From: Opitutaceae bacterium
GTDB lineage: Bacteria; Verrucomicrobiota; Verrucomicrobiia; Opitutales; Opitutaceae
Assembly (NCBI GenBank): GCA_019455245.1
Contig: JACFMR010000006.1
Span: 1 to 64,000 of the forward strand
Direction: 5' to 3'
DNA: 64,000 nt
Shown here: positions 54,365-62,706 of the stretch, piece after piece
Numbering within the stretch: the first letter of the stretch is position 1
Layout of the letters: each line of letters begins with the position of its first letter
Notes under the pieces: generated by a model
Databases searched by the model: none
The model's input: the letters and a program-made list of their open reading frames with translations, nothing else
Told to the model about the DNA's origin: nothing
Translations under genes and position numbers: made by a program

Positions 54365-54835
54365 ATGCAATCGCACGAGGTTCTCCGCGAGGTCATCAAG
54401 CAGACGAGCGCCAAGCAGATCGCGGCCGATCTGGGTCTGTCGCTTTCCCTGATCTACAAGTGGGCGGAGCCGCCCGCGGACAACAGCGGGAGCGGCGCCA
54501 ACAACCCGCTGGACCGCATCCAACAGTTGATCAAATCCACCGGCGATCCGCGCATCGTGCAGTGGATCTGCGAGCAGGGCGGGGGATTTTTCATCCGCAA
54601 TCCCCAGGTGGTGCAGCACACCGGGCAGCTCATCCCGGTGACCAATGACATCGTGCAGGAATTTGCCGACATGCTTGCGACCATCGCCAAGGCCGCGGCC
54701 GACAACACGATCACGAAGGAGGAGGCCAAGAGCATCCGCCGGCGCTGGGAGAACCTGAAGAGCGTGACTGAGAATTTCGTGCACGCGGCCGAACTGGGGC
54801 GGTTCGACGAGCTGGCGGGCGAAGCAAAGGGGTGA
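54365..54835 (+). CDS. HTH DNA-binding protein, phage CII-like
   Basis: The 156-residue protein has an N-terminal helix-turn-helix (SAKQIAADLGLSLSLIYKWA near residue 15) and a helical C-terminal half that probably oligomerises. The layout resembles the phage regulatory protein CII (CP76-type) family, but no phage genes are nearby, so it may be a domesticated regulator. The ATG at 54365 fits the HTH N-terminus. It is divergent from sucC. Confidence 0.65.
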   Translation: MQSHEVLREVIKQTSAKQIAADLGLSLSLIYKWAEPPADNSGSGANNPLDRIQQLIKSTGDPRIVQWICEQGGGFFIRNPQVVQHTGQLIPVTNDIVQEFADMLATIAKAAADNTITKEEAKSIRRRWENLKSVTENFVHAAELGRFDELAGEAKG

Positions 54836-54879
54836 GGACCGCGGCGGGCGCGGATGCGACCTCCGGGCATAGGAGGCCA

Positions 54880-55030
54880 CGCTTTCGCCTACGGCTCAAG
54901 CGCAGCTACGGCATTTCAGAAAATGCTCTACGCCGCAGGCAAAAGCGTGGCCTCAGGAGTCAACCACGTTGTCGTTGCACTCCCTACTTCGCCAAGCCTA
55001 CGAAGGGCTCGGCCAACGCGGCTACGAGGC
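54880..55030. repeat. Dispersed repeat cluster between the CII-like gene and rph
   Basis: The space 54836-55041 contains GGCCACGCTTTCGCCTACGG, CATTTCAGAAAATGCTCT (about 54914) and GGCAAAAGCGTGGCC (about 54941), then 54964-55024, which is the inverted copy of 24451-24511 (59 of 61 bases). No gene is seen. Confidence 0.8.
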
Positions 55031-55041
55031 GCTGGCGTTCC

Positions 55042-55794
55042 TCAACGCGCGAGCAGTTGGCGGGAGAGGAAGGCGGTCTGTTGCGCGGAGATTTCGCCGA
55101 TGCCCCGGCGGGCCAGGTTCAGCAGGGAATCGAGTTGCTCCTGGGAGAAGGTGGCTTCCTCGCCGGTGCCCTGCACCTCGACGAAGCGGCCCTGCCCGGT
55201 CATCACCACATTGAAATCGACCGCGGCGTCCTTGTCCTCGACATAATCGAGATCGAGCAGCTCCTGGTCGTCGAACACGCCGACGCTCACGGCCGCGACG
55301 GAATCGAGCAGCGGGTTTTCGGCGAGCTTGCCGGCGTCGAGCAGCTTTTGCACGGCGAGGCGGGCGGCGAGGTAGGCGCCGGTGATGGAGGCGGTGCGGG
55401 TACCGCCGTCGGCCTGCAGCACATCGCAATCGATCCAGAGGGTGTTTTCGCCGAGCTTTTCCAGGTCGAGCACGGCGCGCAGGGAGCGGCCGATGAGGCG
55501 CTGGATTTCCACGGTGCGGCCGTCGAGCCGGCCCTTGCTGATGTCGCGCGGTTTGCGGTCGAGGGTGGAGTAGGGCAGCATCGAATACTCCGCGGTCAGC
55601 CAGCCGCCCTTGACGCCCTGCTGCCGCATCCAGCCCGGGACCTTGGGTTCGATGGTGGCGGCGCAGATGACGCGGGTTGAGCCGAAGGCGACGAGCACCG
55701 AGCCGGTGGCGTGCGGGGCGATGTCGGCGGTGAAGCTGAGCGGACGGAGTTGGGCGGCCTGGCGGCCGTCGTGACGGGTGTGGGAATCGGGCAT
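55042..55794 (-). CDS. rph: Ribonuclease PH
   Basis: The 250-residue phosphorolytic exoribonuclease trims tRNA 3' ends. Recognisable parts are RHDGRQAAQLRPLSFTADIA at the N-terminus, GWLTAEYSMLPYSTLDRKPR near 64, the phosphate-binding GRTVEIQRLIGRSLRAVLDL near 91 and DVLQADGGTRTASITGAYLA near 123. It is the last gene of the kdsC-lpt-hprK operon, 4 bases after hprK. Confidence 0.96.
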   Translation of the reverse strand: MPDSHTRHDGRQAAQLRPLSFTADIAPHATGSVLVAFGSTRVICAATIEPKVPGWMRQQGVKGGWLTAEYSMLPYSTLDRKPRDISKGRLDGRTVEIQRLIGRSLRAVLDLEKLGENTLWIDCDVLQADGGTRTASITGAYLAARLAVQKLLDAGKLAENPLLDSVAAVSVGVFDDQELLDLDYVEDKDAAVDFNVVMTGQGRFVEVQGTGEEATFSQEQLDSLLNLARRGIGEISAQQTAFLSRQLLAR

Positions 55795-55798
55795 GAAG

Positions 55799-56803
55799 TC
55801 AGAGTTTGGGGCGGCGTTCCTCGCTGTCGAACGGCTTGATGGTGTGGGTCTCCGGCTCCGCCTCGCGGGTCATGTGGGCGATGAGGCGGTCGTTGAAAGC
55901 CTTGGCGGGGTCGTGGCCCATGCGTTTGAGCGCCTGGGTGAGCGAGGCCACCTCGATGAGGCGCGCGATGTCGCGGCCGGGGCGCACGAAGAGCTCGATG
56001 TGCGGGATGCGGATGCCGAGGATCTCGTAAAAATTCTCCTCCAGGCCGGTGCGTTCCTCCACGGCCTCCGGGGTCCACTCCTGCAGGGTGACGACGAGAT
56101 CGAGGCGTTTTTCGAGCCGCAGCGATTTGACGCCGAACATCTCGGTGATGTTGATGATACCGATGCCGCGGCACTCCATCCAGCCGCGGTTGAGCGGGCG
56201 GCTGGTGGCCATGAGGTCGCGTTCGTCGAGCAGTTTGATGACGGTGAGGTCGTCGGCCACGAGGGAATGGCCGCGCTCGATGAGGGCGAGGGCGCACTCG
56301 CTCTTGCCGACGCCGCTGCTGCCGCGTATGAGCACCCCCATGCCCTTGATGTCGAGGGTGGTGGCGTGCTCGGTGACGGAGGGGGCGAACTCGTTGTCGA
56401 TGCAGAGCGTGGCTAGGTTCACGAAGTTCATCGTGATCATCGGGGTGCGGAAGACCGGGAGCCTCATTTCCTTGGCGACCTTCAGCAGCGTCGGTGTGGC
56501 GTGGTAGTTGCGCGTCAGCACCAGGCAGGGCACGTGCCGCATGGCCATGCTGCGGAAAATCTTCTCCTGCGTCTCGGCGTCGAGGGTCTTGAGGTAGGTC
56601 ATCTCGGCGGCGCCGAGCACCTGGACGCGCTTGTTGGCGAAATACTTGAAGAAGCCGGTGAGGGCGAGGGCGGGGCGGTTGATGGAGCCCTCCTTGATGA
56701 GGCGGTGCAAACCCTCGCCGCCGGTGAGCAGCTCCATGCGGAGCTTGGTGCGATAGGTGTCGAAGAAGTGCGCCACCGTGATGCCGTGAACCTGTTTTTG
56801 CAT
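55799..56803 (-). CDS. hprK: HPr kinase/phosphorylase
   Basis: The 334-residue protein phosphorylates and dephosphorylates Ser46 of HPr. It has an N-terminal regulatory domain (about 1-140), Walker A RGSSGVGKSECALALIERG near 158, VADDLTVIKLL near 181 and the signature WMECRGIGIINITEMFG near 206. It lies 5 bases after lptB, in the place where Proteobacteria have rpoN-hpf-ptsN. No HPr or EI gene is in the window, so the output is unclear. Confidence 0.95.
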   Translation of the reverse strand: MQKQVHGITVAHFFDTYRTKLRMELLTGGEGLHRLIKEGSINRPALALTGFFKYFANKRVQVLGAAEMTYLKTLDAETQEKIFRSMAMRHVPCLVLTRNYHATPTLLKVAKEMRLPVFRTPMITMNFVNLATLCIDNEFAPSVTEHATTLDIKGMGVLIRGSSGVGKSECALALIERGHSLVADDLTVIKLLDERDLMATSRPLNRGWMECRGIGIINITEMFGVKSLRLEKRLDLVVTLQEWTPEAVEERTGLEENFYEILGIRIPHIELFVRPGRDIARLIEVASLTQALKRMGHDPAKAFNDRLIAHMTREAEPETHTIKPFDSEERRPKL

Positions 56804-56808
56804 GCGCT

Positions 56809-57549
56809 TCAGAGGTTGAAGTCCTGGCCGAGGTAGAATTCGCGGGCCTTGGGGTCGTTGATGAGAAATTCCCCGGTGCCGGCGGTGAGCACCTCGCCCT
56901 GGTGGATGAGGTAGGCGCGGTCGACGATGCGGAGCGTCTCGCGGACATTGTGGTCCGAGACGACCACGCCGATGCCGCGCGACTTGAGCTGGAGGATGAG
57001 TCTTTGGACTTCCGAAACCGAGATCGGGTCGATGGCGGCAAAGGGCTCGTCCATCAGCATGAACTTGGGCTTGGCCACGAGCGCGCGCGCGATTTCCAGG
57101 CGGCGGCGTTCGCCGCCGGAGAGGGTGAAGGCCTTCTGCTTGCGCACGTGGCCGAGGTGTAGTTCGTCGAGGTGATGGTCCACCAGCGCGGCGCGTTCGC
57201 CCCGCGGCACGCCGATGGCCTCGGCGATGGCGAGGATGTTTTCCTCGACGGTGAGCTTGCGGAAGACGGAAGCCTCCTGCGGCAGGTAACCGATGCCGTG
57301 GCGCGCGCGGGTGTGCATGCGCTCGCGGGTGAGGTCGCGGCCGTCGAGCAACACGCGGCCCTTGGTGGGCTGGATAAGGCCGACGATCATGTAGAACGTC
57401 GTGGTCTTGCCTGCGCCGTTGGGGCCGAGCAGTCCGACGATCTCGCCGGCGTCGAAGCTCAGGTCCACGCCGTTGACCACGTTGCGGTCGCCATAGGTCT
57501 TGACGAGGCCCTCGGTGCGAATCTCCGACGTGATGGCCGTGGCGGTCAT
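56809..57549 (-). CDS. lptB: LPS export ABC transporter ATP-binding protein
   Basis: The 246-residue ATPase powers LptB2FGC, which extracts lipopolysaccharide from the inner membrane. It has Walker A LLGPNGAGKTTTFYMIVGL near 39, Q-loop GIGYLPQEASVFRKLTVEEN near 86, the signature FTLSGGERRRLEIARALV near 141, and Walker B FMLMDEPFAAIDP near 162, all in the LptB-specific form. It follows lptA after 3 bases. LptF and LptG are not in the window. Confidence 0.96.
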   Translation of the reverse strand: MTATAITSEIRTEGLVKTYGDRNVVNGVDLSFDAGEIVGLLGPNGAGKTTTFYMIVGLIQPTKGRVLLDGRDLTRERMHTRARHGIGYLPQEASVFRKLTVEENILAIAEAIGVPRGERAALVDHHLDELHLGHVRKQKAFTLSGGERRRLEIARALVAKPKFMLMDEPFAAIDPISVSEVQRLILQLKSRGIGVVVSDHNVRETLRIVDRAYLIHQGEVLTAGTGEFLINDPKAREFYLGQDFNL

Positions 57550-57552
57550 GAT

Positions 57553-58110
57553 TCAGGGTCGCGTTTCGGCGGGCGGAGAGGCTTTGTCTTCGTCAAACCC
57601 CAGGTCCTTGATCGGCGGCAGGGTGATGCGGGCGGGGGCGTCGGGGCTGCCCTCGATGACCGCGCGACGTTCGCCGCGGTAGAGCACGAGGCGCGGGCCG
57701 GTGGCGATGTATTCGTCGTCGAGGCTGCGCACGACCGGTGATTCGCTGAGCACGATGCGGTCCTCGCCGGGAAACACTTCGGCCCGACCGCAGGTGGCCT
57801 CGCGGTCGCCCTGCAGGATGCGCACCCTGCCGGTGGCGATGAGGGACTTGAAGTTGCCGTATTCTCCGATGGTGGCGTCAGGATCGCCCCGGCGGGTGGC
57901 GACGATCCTGAGGTCGTCGCAGAACAGCGTGATGTTGTTGCCCTCGACCACGACGTTGCGGGTGAAGGTGGCGATGGTCTCGGTGTCGGTGCTGATCGTT
58001 TCGGCGGGGCCTTCGCAGGTGATGACGGTGGGCGGCGGCTCCGCGGCACGGGCGGGGACCGCGGCGAGCAGGCCGCAAAGCGCAAGACACAGGAACGATG
58101 GTCGGATCAT
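57553..58110 (-). CDS. lptA: LptA/OstA-like periplasmic LPS transport protein
   Basis: The 185-residue protein has a signal peptide (LCLALCGLLAAVPARA) and an OstA-type beta-jellyroll: VITCEGPAETISTDTETIAT, then FTRNVVVEGNNITLFCDDLR near 49, with repeated strand patterns. It would form the periplasmic bridge for LPS. The start at 58110 overlaps the lptC stop (ATGA). Sequence similarity is modest, so context carries much of the assignment. Confidence 0.85.
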   Translation of the reverse strand: MIRPSFLCLALCGLLAAVPARAAEPPPTVITCEGPAETISTDTETIATFTRNVVVEGNNITLFCDDLRIVATRRGDPDATIGEYGNFKSLIATGRVRILQGDREATCGRAEVFPGEDRIVLSESPVVRSLDDEYIATGPRLVLYRGERRAVIEGSPDAPARITLPPIKDLGFDEDKASPPAETRP

Positions 58111-58535
58111 TTGAGAATGTCGGGAAGCGTGGCGTGGAAAACTACCCGCACGCGGGAAGTGATGGAAACTTTTTTCAGGGCGTGATCGTAGGCCCAGCCG
58201 TGGCCGGTGATCTCGACCTCGTCGTGGATCACGCGCACCGGGCCGTCGCCATGCAGCGTCTCGGCGTCGAGGTCGGCGACGGCGGAGGGGCTGAGGAGGA
58301 CGGTCTCGATGGTGTTGGCGGCGTCGCCCTTGAACAGCGTGAGGTTGAGGTCCTGCACCTCGATGGTCTTGGACCCGACGAGCGCGCTGGTGCCCTGCAA
58401 CAGCATCGAGCGGTTGCCCTCGGCGGTGAAGGTGGGCAGGCGGAAACCGCTGACCGGAGTTTCCGAGCCGAGCGGACCGGCGGCCAGTGCGCTCCAAACA
58501 AACAAGAACATCAGGCCGACGGCGGGTATTTTCAC
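58107..58535 (-). CDS. lptC: LptC-like LPS export protein
   Basis: The 142-residue protein has an N-terminal hydrophobic segment (VGLMFLFVWSALAAG) serving as anchor or signal, followed by a beta-rich region (RLPTFTAEGNRSMLLQGTSA). It is shorter than E. coli LptC (191). The GTG start at 58535 overlaps the kdsC stop (GTGA) and its own stop overlaps the lptA start, so it lies in the canonical kdsC-lptC-lptA-lptB order. The identity rests mainly on position. Confidence 0.75.
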   Translation of the reverse strand: MKIPAVGLMFLFVWSALAAGPLGSETPVSGFRLPTFTAEGNRSMLLQGTSALVGSKTIEVQDLNLTLFKGDAANTIETVLLSPSAVADLDAETLHGDGPVRVIHDEVEITGHGWAYDHALKKVSITSRVRVVFHATLPDILK

Positions 58536-59065
58536 GGCGTGGCGGCGGGCCGGGCGTTGAGGATCAGGTCGCAAACCTCGCGCACCGCGCCGAGGCCGGC
58601 GGGCCGGCGGGTGACGTGGCGGGCGGCTTTGAGCGCGGACGGCATGGCCCCGGGCACGGAGACGCCGATGCCCGCCCACGCGATGGCCGGGGCGTCGATG
58701 ACATCGTCACCCATGTAAACACATTCGGCCGGCTTCAGCCGCAGTTGGGCGGCGAGTTCCTGCAGGGCGGCGAGCTTGTCGGTGCGGTCTTGGATGAGGT
58801 GCGGGACCTTCAGCTCGCGGGCGCGCAGGGTGGTGGCTTCGGAGGGGCGGCCGCTGATCCAGGCCACGATGATGCCGGCGCGGTTGAGCCGCACGATGCC
58901 CATGCCGTCGAGGATGGAAAAGGTCTTGGTTTCCGTGCCGTCGGAGGAGATCTGGACGGTGCCGTCGGTCAGGATGCCGTCGACGTCCATGGCAAACAGC
59001 CGGATGCGGCGCCAGGCCGACCGGCCGGGCTTGGGTTCGCGAGGTGGGATTTTCGATCGGGACAT
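58532..59065 (-). CDS. kdsC: KDO 8-phosphate phosphatase
   Basis: The 177-residue HAD-family phosphatase releases KDO from its 8-phosphate for lipid A-core synthesis. It shows the nucleophile motif LFAMDVDGILTDGTVQIS near 25, AWISGRPSEATTLRARELKV near 73, and VYMGDDVIDAPAIAWAGIGV near 120 with the metal-binding DD. Short length without a cap domain is typical. It leads the lpt operon. The ATG at 59065 is chosen because the residues further upstream look non-coding. Confidence 0.92.
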   Translation of the reverse strand: MSRSKIPPREPKPGRSAWRRIRLFAMDVDGILTDGTVQISSDGTETKTFSILDGMGIVRLNRAGIIVAWISGRPSEATTLRARELKVPHLIQDRTDKLAALQELAAQLRLKPAECVYMGDDVIDAPAIAWAGIGVSVPGAMPSALKAARHVTRRPAGLGAVREVCDLILNARPAATP

Positions 59066-59123
59066 GCGCGGCGGGAAGTGAATCGGATTGGTCGAAAAAT
59101 CGGGAATCAAAACCGAAAATGAT

Positions 59124-61154
59124 TCACCCCATCCAGTTCGTGATCGTTTCGATGACGCTGTCCTTGGTCGGGCGGTAGACCTGCTCGAGTTCGGGGGCGA
59201 AGGGCACGGGGATGTCGAGCGCGGTGAGGCGCAGCGGGGCGGCCTTGAGTTGCGCGAAATTGGCCTCGGTGAGCCGGGCGACAAGTTCGGCGCCGAAGCC
59301 GTGGGTGCGGCGGCCTTCGTGCAGCACAATCAGCCGGCCGGTGCGGGCGAGCGAGGCTTGGATGGCGTCGAGTTGCAGCGGCGCGAGGGCGCGCAGGTCG
59401 AAGAGCTCGATGCCAGTTTCGTATTCCGCCGCGAGATAATCGCAGACCTCGGTGGCCAGGTGCACCATCTCGCCGTAGGTGATGAACGTGGCGAAATCGC
59501 CCTCGCGCACCCGGCGCGGCTGCCAGACGTTGCGGTAGTCTGGATTCCATGCGACGGGAGCCTTGCCGCGGCGGTAGAGACCCTTGTGTTCGAAGAGGAT
59601 GACGGGGTTGTTGTCCTCGTAGGCGGCGAGGAGGGCGTCAAACGCATCCTGGGGGGTGCTGGGATAGAGCGCCTTCAGGCCCGGGAAGGAAAGGAAAACC
59701 GATTCCAGTTCCTGCGAATGGAAGGAGCCGAAGGTCAGGCCGCCGCCGCAGGGCAGGCGCAACACCAGCGGGCAGGCGGCGCCGGAGCGGAAGTGCATCG
59801 TCGCGGCGTTGAGCGTGATCTGGGTGGCGGCCTCGGTGGAGAAGTCGGCGAACTGGAACTCCTCGATGGGGCGATGGCCGTTGAGGGCGAGGCCGATGGC
59901 GTAGCCGGTGCAGGCGCTTTCGGCCAGCGGGGTGTTGAGGACCCGGCCGCGGCCGAAGCGGTCGAGCAGGCCGTCGGTGACCTTGAACGCACCGCCATAG
60001 GTGCCGATGTCCTGGCCCATCACGAGCGACTCGGGGCGTTCGCCGAGGATCTTGCTCAGTGCGGCGTTGAGGGCCTGCGCGTGATTGAGGACCGCCGGTG
60101 CCGCGGGTTCGGGTTTCCACTCCAGCGGTTTGGCCGGGGCAAACACCGCGGCGGCCATGTCGTCAGGTTGCGGCCGCGGCACCGCGAGGCTGAGTTTGAT
60201 GCAACGTTCGACGAAATCGTTCAACTCCGCCTCGGTGGCTTCGAGCCGGTCTTGCAGGCCGGCGGTGATGAGTTGCGTACGGAACTTGGGCAACGGATCG
60301 CGGGCGAGGAAATCCTCCGCTTCGCCGGGTTTGAGGTAGTTGCAGGTGTCGTAGGCGGCGTGGCCGCGCAGGCGCAGGGTTTGGGCCTCAATCAGCACGG
60401 GCCGTGAGGTGGCGCGGACCTTGGTGATGGCCGTGGCGAGGGTTTCGGTCCAGGCGATGACATCGGTGGCGTCGGCGGCAAAGCCTTCCATGCCGTAGCC
60501 GGCCGCACGTCGCCAGAGCTCGGTGCCCGCGGCAAACTGTTCGCTGACCGGGGTGGAGTAGGCGTAGCGGTTGTTCTCGATCACGAACACGACCGGCAAC
60601 GACAGCAGCGAGGCCAGGTTCAGGGTTTCGTGGATGTCGCCCGTGCTGGAGCCGCCATCGCCGAAAAAGGTGAAACCCACGGCGGGCCGGCCCAGACGAC
60701 GCTGCGAATCCGTCAAACCCGCGACGTTGGACAGCATGGCGCCGAGGTGACTGATCATCGGCAGCGACCGGTTGGCGGGATCGCCGTGATGCACGTTGCC
60801 CTCGCGGGCGCGGGTCGGACTGTCGGCGTTGGCAAAATACTGGTTCAGATGCTCGCACAGGTGGCCGCTCCAGATCAGGTGTCCGCCCAGGTCACGATGC
60901 GAAAAAGAGATGACATCAACGGTTTTGTCCGCGAGCAGCGCGAGGGGCACGATGAGACCCTCGTTGCCCTGACCGCCGGTCACGGTGCCCTTGATCAAAC
61001 CCTGCCGGAAGAGATCGAGGATGCGGTTGTCGGCCGTGCGGGCCAGATGCATCCACGCGTAAATGCGCAACAGGACTTCATCCCGGTGTTCGCTCAACTC
61101 GGACGCGCACAAAGTGCGCTCCGCGAGGATCGGAGGAGGGGTCGGAAATGCCAT
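59124..61154 (-). CDS. Fused alpha/beta E1 subunit of a 2-oxo acid dehydrogenase complex
   Basis: The 676-residue protein joins the E1-alpha (about 1-330) and E1-beta (about 345-676) halves of a thiamine-diphosphate dehydrogenase, probably the branched-chain or pyruvate type. The alpha half has the TPP motif FFGDGGSSTGDIHETLNLAS ending in ENNRYAYSTPV near 200. The beta half has VMGQDIGTYGGAFKVTDGLL near 380, NTPLAESACTGYAIGLALNG near 407 and HSQELESVF near 482. No E2 or E3 gene is adjacent. It starts at 61154 and lies 58 bases before kdsC. Confidence 0.92.
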   Translation of the reverse strand: MAFPTPPPILAERTLCASELSEHRDEVLLRIYAWMHLARTADNRILDLFRQGLIKGTVTGGQGNEGLIVPLALLADKTVDVISFSHRDLGGHLIWSGHLCEHLNQYFANADSPTRAREGNVHHGDPANRSLPMISHLGAMLSNVAGLTDSQRRLGRPAVGFTFFGDGGSSTGDIHETLNLASLLSLPVVFVIENNRYAYSTPVSEQFAAGTELWRRAAGYGMEGFAADATDVIAWTETLATAITKVRATSRPVLIEAQTLRLRGHAAYDTCNYLKPGEAEDFLARDPLPKFRTQLITAGLQDRLEATEAELNDFVERCIKLSLAVPRPQPDDMAAAVFAPAKPLEWKPEPAAPAVLNHAQALNAALSKILGERPESLVMGQDIGTYGGAFKVTDGLLDRFGRGRVLNTPLAESACTGYAIGLALNGHRPIEEFQFADFSTEAATQITLNAATMHFRSGAACPLVLRLPCGGGLTFGSFHSQELESVFLSFPGLKALYPSTPQDAFDALLAAYEDNNPVILFEHKGLYRRGKAPVAWNPDYRNVWQPRRVREGDFATFITYGEMVHLATEVCDYLAAEYETGIELFDLRALAPLQLDAIQASLARTGRLIVLHEGRRTHGFGAELVARLTEANFAQLKAAPLRLTALDIPVPFAPELEQVYRPTKDSVIETITNWMG

Positions 61155-61251
61155 GAGTTGGGGAACGGTGGCGGGCCGGGCAGGACCGCGCAAGCGGAAG
61201 TCTTGCCGCTTTTTGCAAGGATTTGGCCCCAAAAAACCGGCCTGACGGGGC

Positions 61252-61932
61252 TCAGAACTCGAGGGAACGGCCCGGCGCCAGGGGATTGACCAGGTGGTCG
61301 GCCTGCGCAGCACGGGCGGCAAAGGCCGCCGCGTCCTGCGCGATCGGCGGCCACGTGTTGTAGTGCATCGGCACGCAGAGTTTGGGCCGCAGATAATCCA
61401 ACGCGAGCAGTGCGTCCTCCGGCCCCATCGTGTAGTTGTCGCCGATGGGCAGCAGCGCGAGGTCGAGCCCGCGGCGGCCGATGAGCTGCATGTCGCTGAA
61501 CAGCGCGGTGTCGCCGGCGTGGTAGAGGCGCTTGCCGTCGGCCTCGATCACGATGCCGCACGCACAGCCGGCGTAGCGCGGCGGATTCTCCTGGTCGAAA
61601 CTTGAGGTGTGAAACGCGATGGTCAGGTTCACGCGGCCGAAGGGGAAGTTGTGACCGCCGCCGGGATTCATGCCGTGGACCTTGAGCCCCTGCGCGCCGT
61701 AGTGCTCGGCGATCTCGTGGTTGGCGATGATGGTGGCCGCGCATTCGCTCGCGATGCCCGCGGCGTCGCCGGTGTGATCGCTGTGACCGTGGGAGAGCAG
61801 GATGTAGTCGCACGTTACGGCCGAGGCGGGCACGGGTGCGCTGGGATTGCCGGTGAAAAATGGATCGATCAGCAGGCGGGCCTGCGCGGTTTCAACGAGA
61901 AAACAGGAGTGGCCGTAATAGGTGAGTTTCAT
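61252..61932 (-). CDS. Metallo-beta-lactamase-fold hydrolase, UPF0173 family
   Basis: The 226-residue protein begins MKLTYYGHSCFLVETAQARL and carries the metal motif LLSHGHSDHTGDA near 45. Further ligands are in IAFHTSSFDQ near 105, LYHAGDTALFSDM near 136 and VPMHYNTWP near 186. This matches the UPF0173 metal-dependent hydrolases (YtkL-like), whose substrates are unknown. It lies upstream of the E1 gene on the same strand. Confidence 0.9.
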   Translation of the reverse strand: MKLTYYGHSCFLVETAQARLLIDPFFTGNPSAPVPASAVTCDYILLSHGHSDHTGDAAGIASECAATIIANHEIAEHYGAQGLKVHGMNPGGGHNFPFGRVNLTIAFHTSSFDQENPPRYAGCACGIVIEADGKRLYHAGDTALFSDMQLIGRRGLDLALLPIGDNYTMGPEDALLALDYLRPKLCVPMHYNTWPPIAQDAAAFAARAAQADHLVNPLAPGRSLEF

Positions 61933-61972
61933 GGCTGAACGCCGTGATACTGACCGCGCCGGCCGGAGGTGT

Positions 61973-62593
61973 CTAACCGTTTTGCAGGAATTTGCCCGCG
62001 GCGATGAGGTCGGCCGCGTCGAGTTGATGCCCTGCGGCCGAGTGGTGCACGGTCACGTCGGCTCCGCCGGTCCGCAGCAACGCGGCCAAACCCTCCGGAT
62101 GGGACGACGGCACGAGCGGATCCGCCGTGCCGCTGGCGATCAACACGCGGCGGCCGGTCAGCGAATCGGCGGCGGCCGGCCGATCCAAAACGACCATGGG
62201 GCGCAGCAGGACGGCGCCGGCCAAAATTTCCGGCCGCAGCTGCAGCAGCGTGGCGGCGATGTTGGCGCCGTTGGAGTATCCGAGAGCGATAAGCCGGCGC
62301 GGATCGAGGCCGTGCTGCGCGCAGGCGGCGATGACAAAGTCGGCCAGATCGTGGGTGCGCCGGGTGACTTCTTCGGGATCGAACACGCCCTCGGCGAGCC
62401 GCGCAAAAAAGCGGTTGGCCCCGCGCTCGGACACACGGCCGCGTGGACTGAGGATGGCGGCACCGGGCGCAAGCCGTTGCGCCAGCGGCACGAGATCGTG
62501 CTCGGTGCCGCCGGTGCCATGCAGCAGCAGCAGCGGCGGAGCGCCGTTGGTGGTGGCGGGTGCGAAGTGATGGATGTGGGAGAGTCCATTCAT
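61973..62593 (-). CDS. Alpha/beta hydrolase, carboxylesterase/phospholipase family
   Basis: The 206-residue protein has the oxyanion region LLLLHGTGGTEHDLVPLA near 21, the nucleophile elbow LIALGYSNGANIAATLLQL near 99, the acid region LIASGTADPLVPSSHPEG near 150 and a catalytic His in SAAGHQLDAAD near 184. It matches the small carboxylesterase/YpfH-type group often found with ring-cleaving dioxygenases (MhqD-like). The dioxygenase gene upstream supports a role in quinone or catechol detoxification. An alternative ATG is at 62602. Confidence 0.87.
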   Translation of the reverse strand: MNGLSHIHHFAPATTNGAPPLLLLHGTGGTEHDLVPLAQRLAPGAAILSPRGRVSERGANRFFARLAEGVFDPEEVTRRTHDLADFVIAACAQHGLDPRRLIALGYSNGANIAATLLQLRPEILAGAVLLRPMVVLDRPAAADSLTGRRVLIASGTADPLVPSSHPEGLAALLRTGGADVTVHHSAAGHQLDAADLIAAGKFLQNG

Positions 62594-62619
62594 GGCCAAC
62601 ATATGCCCGGGGACATCGG

Positions 62620-62702
62620 GTCGTTCTCGTAATCGTTCTCTTTATCATTCTCACCGGCTTTGCTGAAGGCTTTCGAGAACGAGATAGATAACGATAATGA
62701 GT
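62620..62702. repeat. AT-rich repeat tract between dioxygenase and esterase genes
   Basis: TCGTTCTCGTAATCGTTCTC (from about 62620) and GAGAACGAGATAGATAACGA (about 62672-62691) are mutually complementary in style and share the GATAACGAT unit with tracts near 23490 and 25750. Confidence 0.6.
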
Positions 62703-62706
62703 GGGT

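Noticed and set aside
54365..54835. Prophage remnant, based on the CII-like regulator
   Set aside because: No integrase, structural gene or attachment-site repeats are seen around it.
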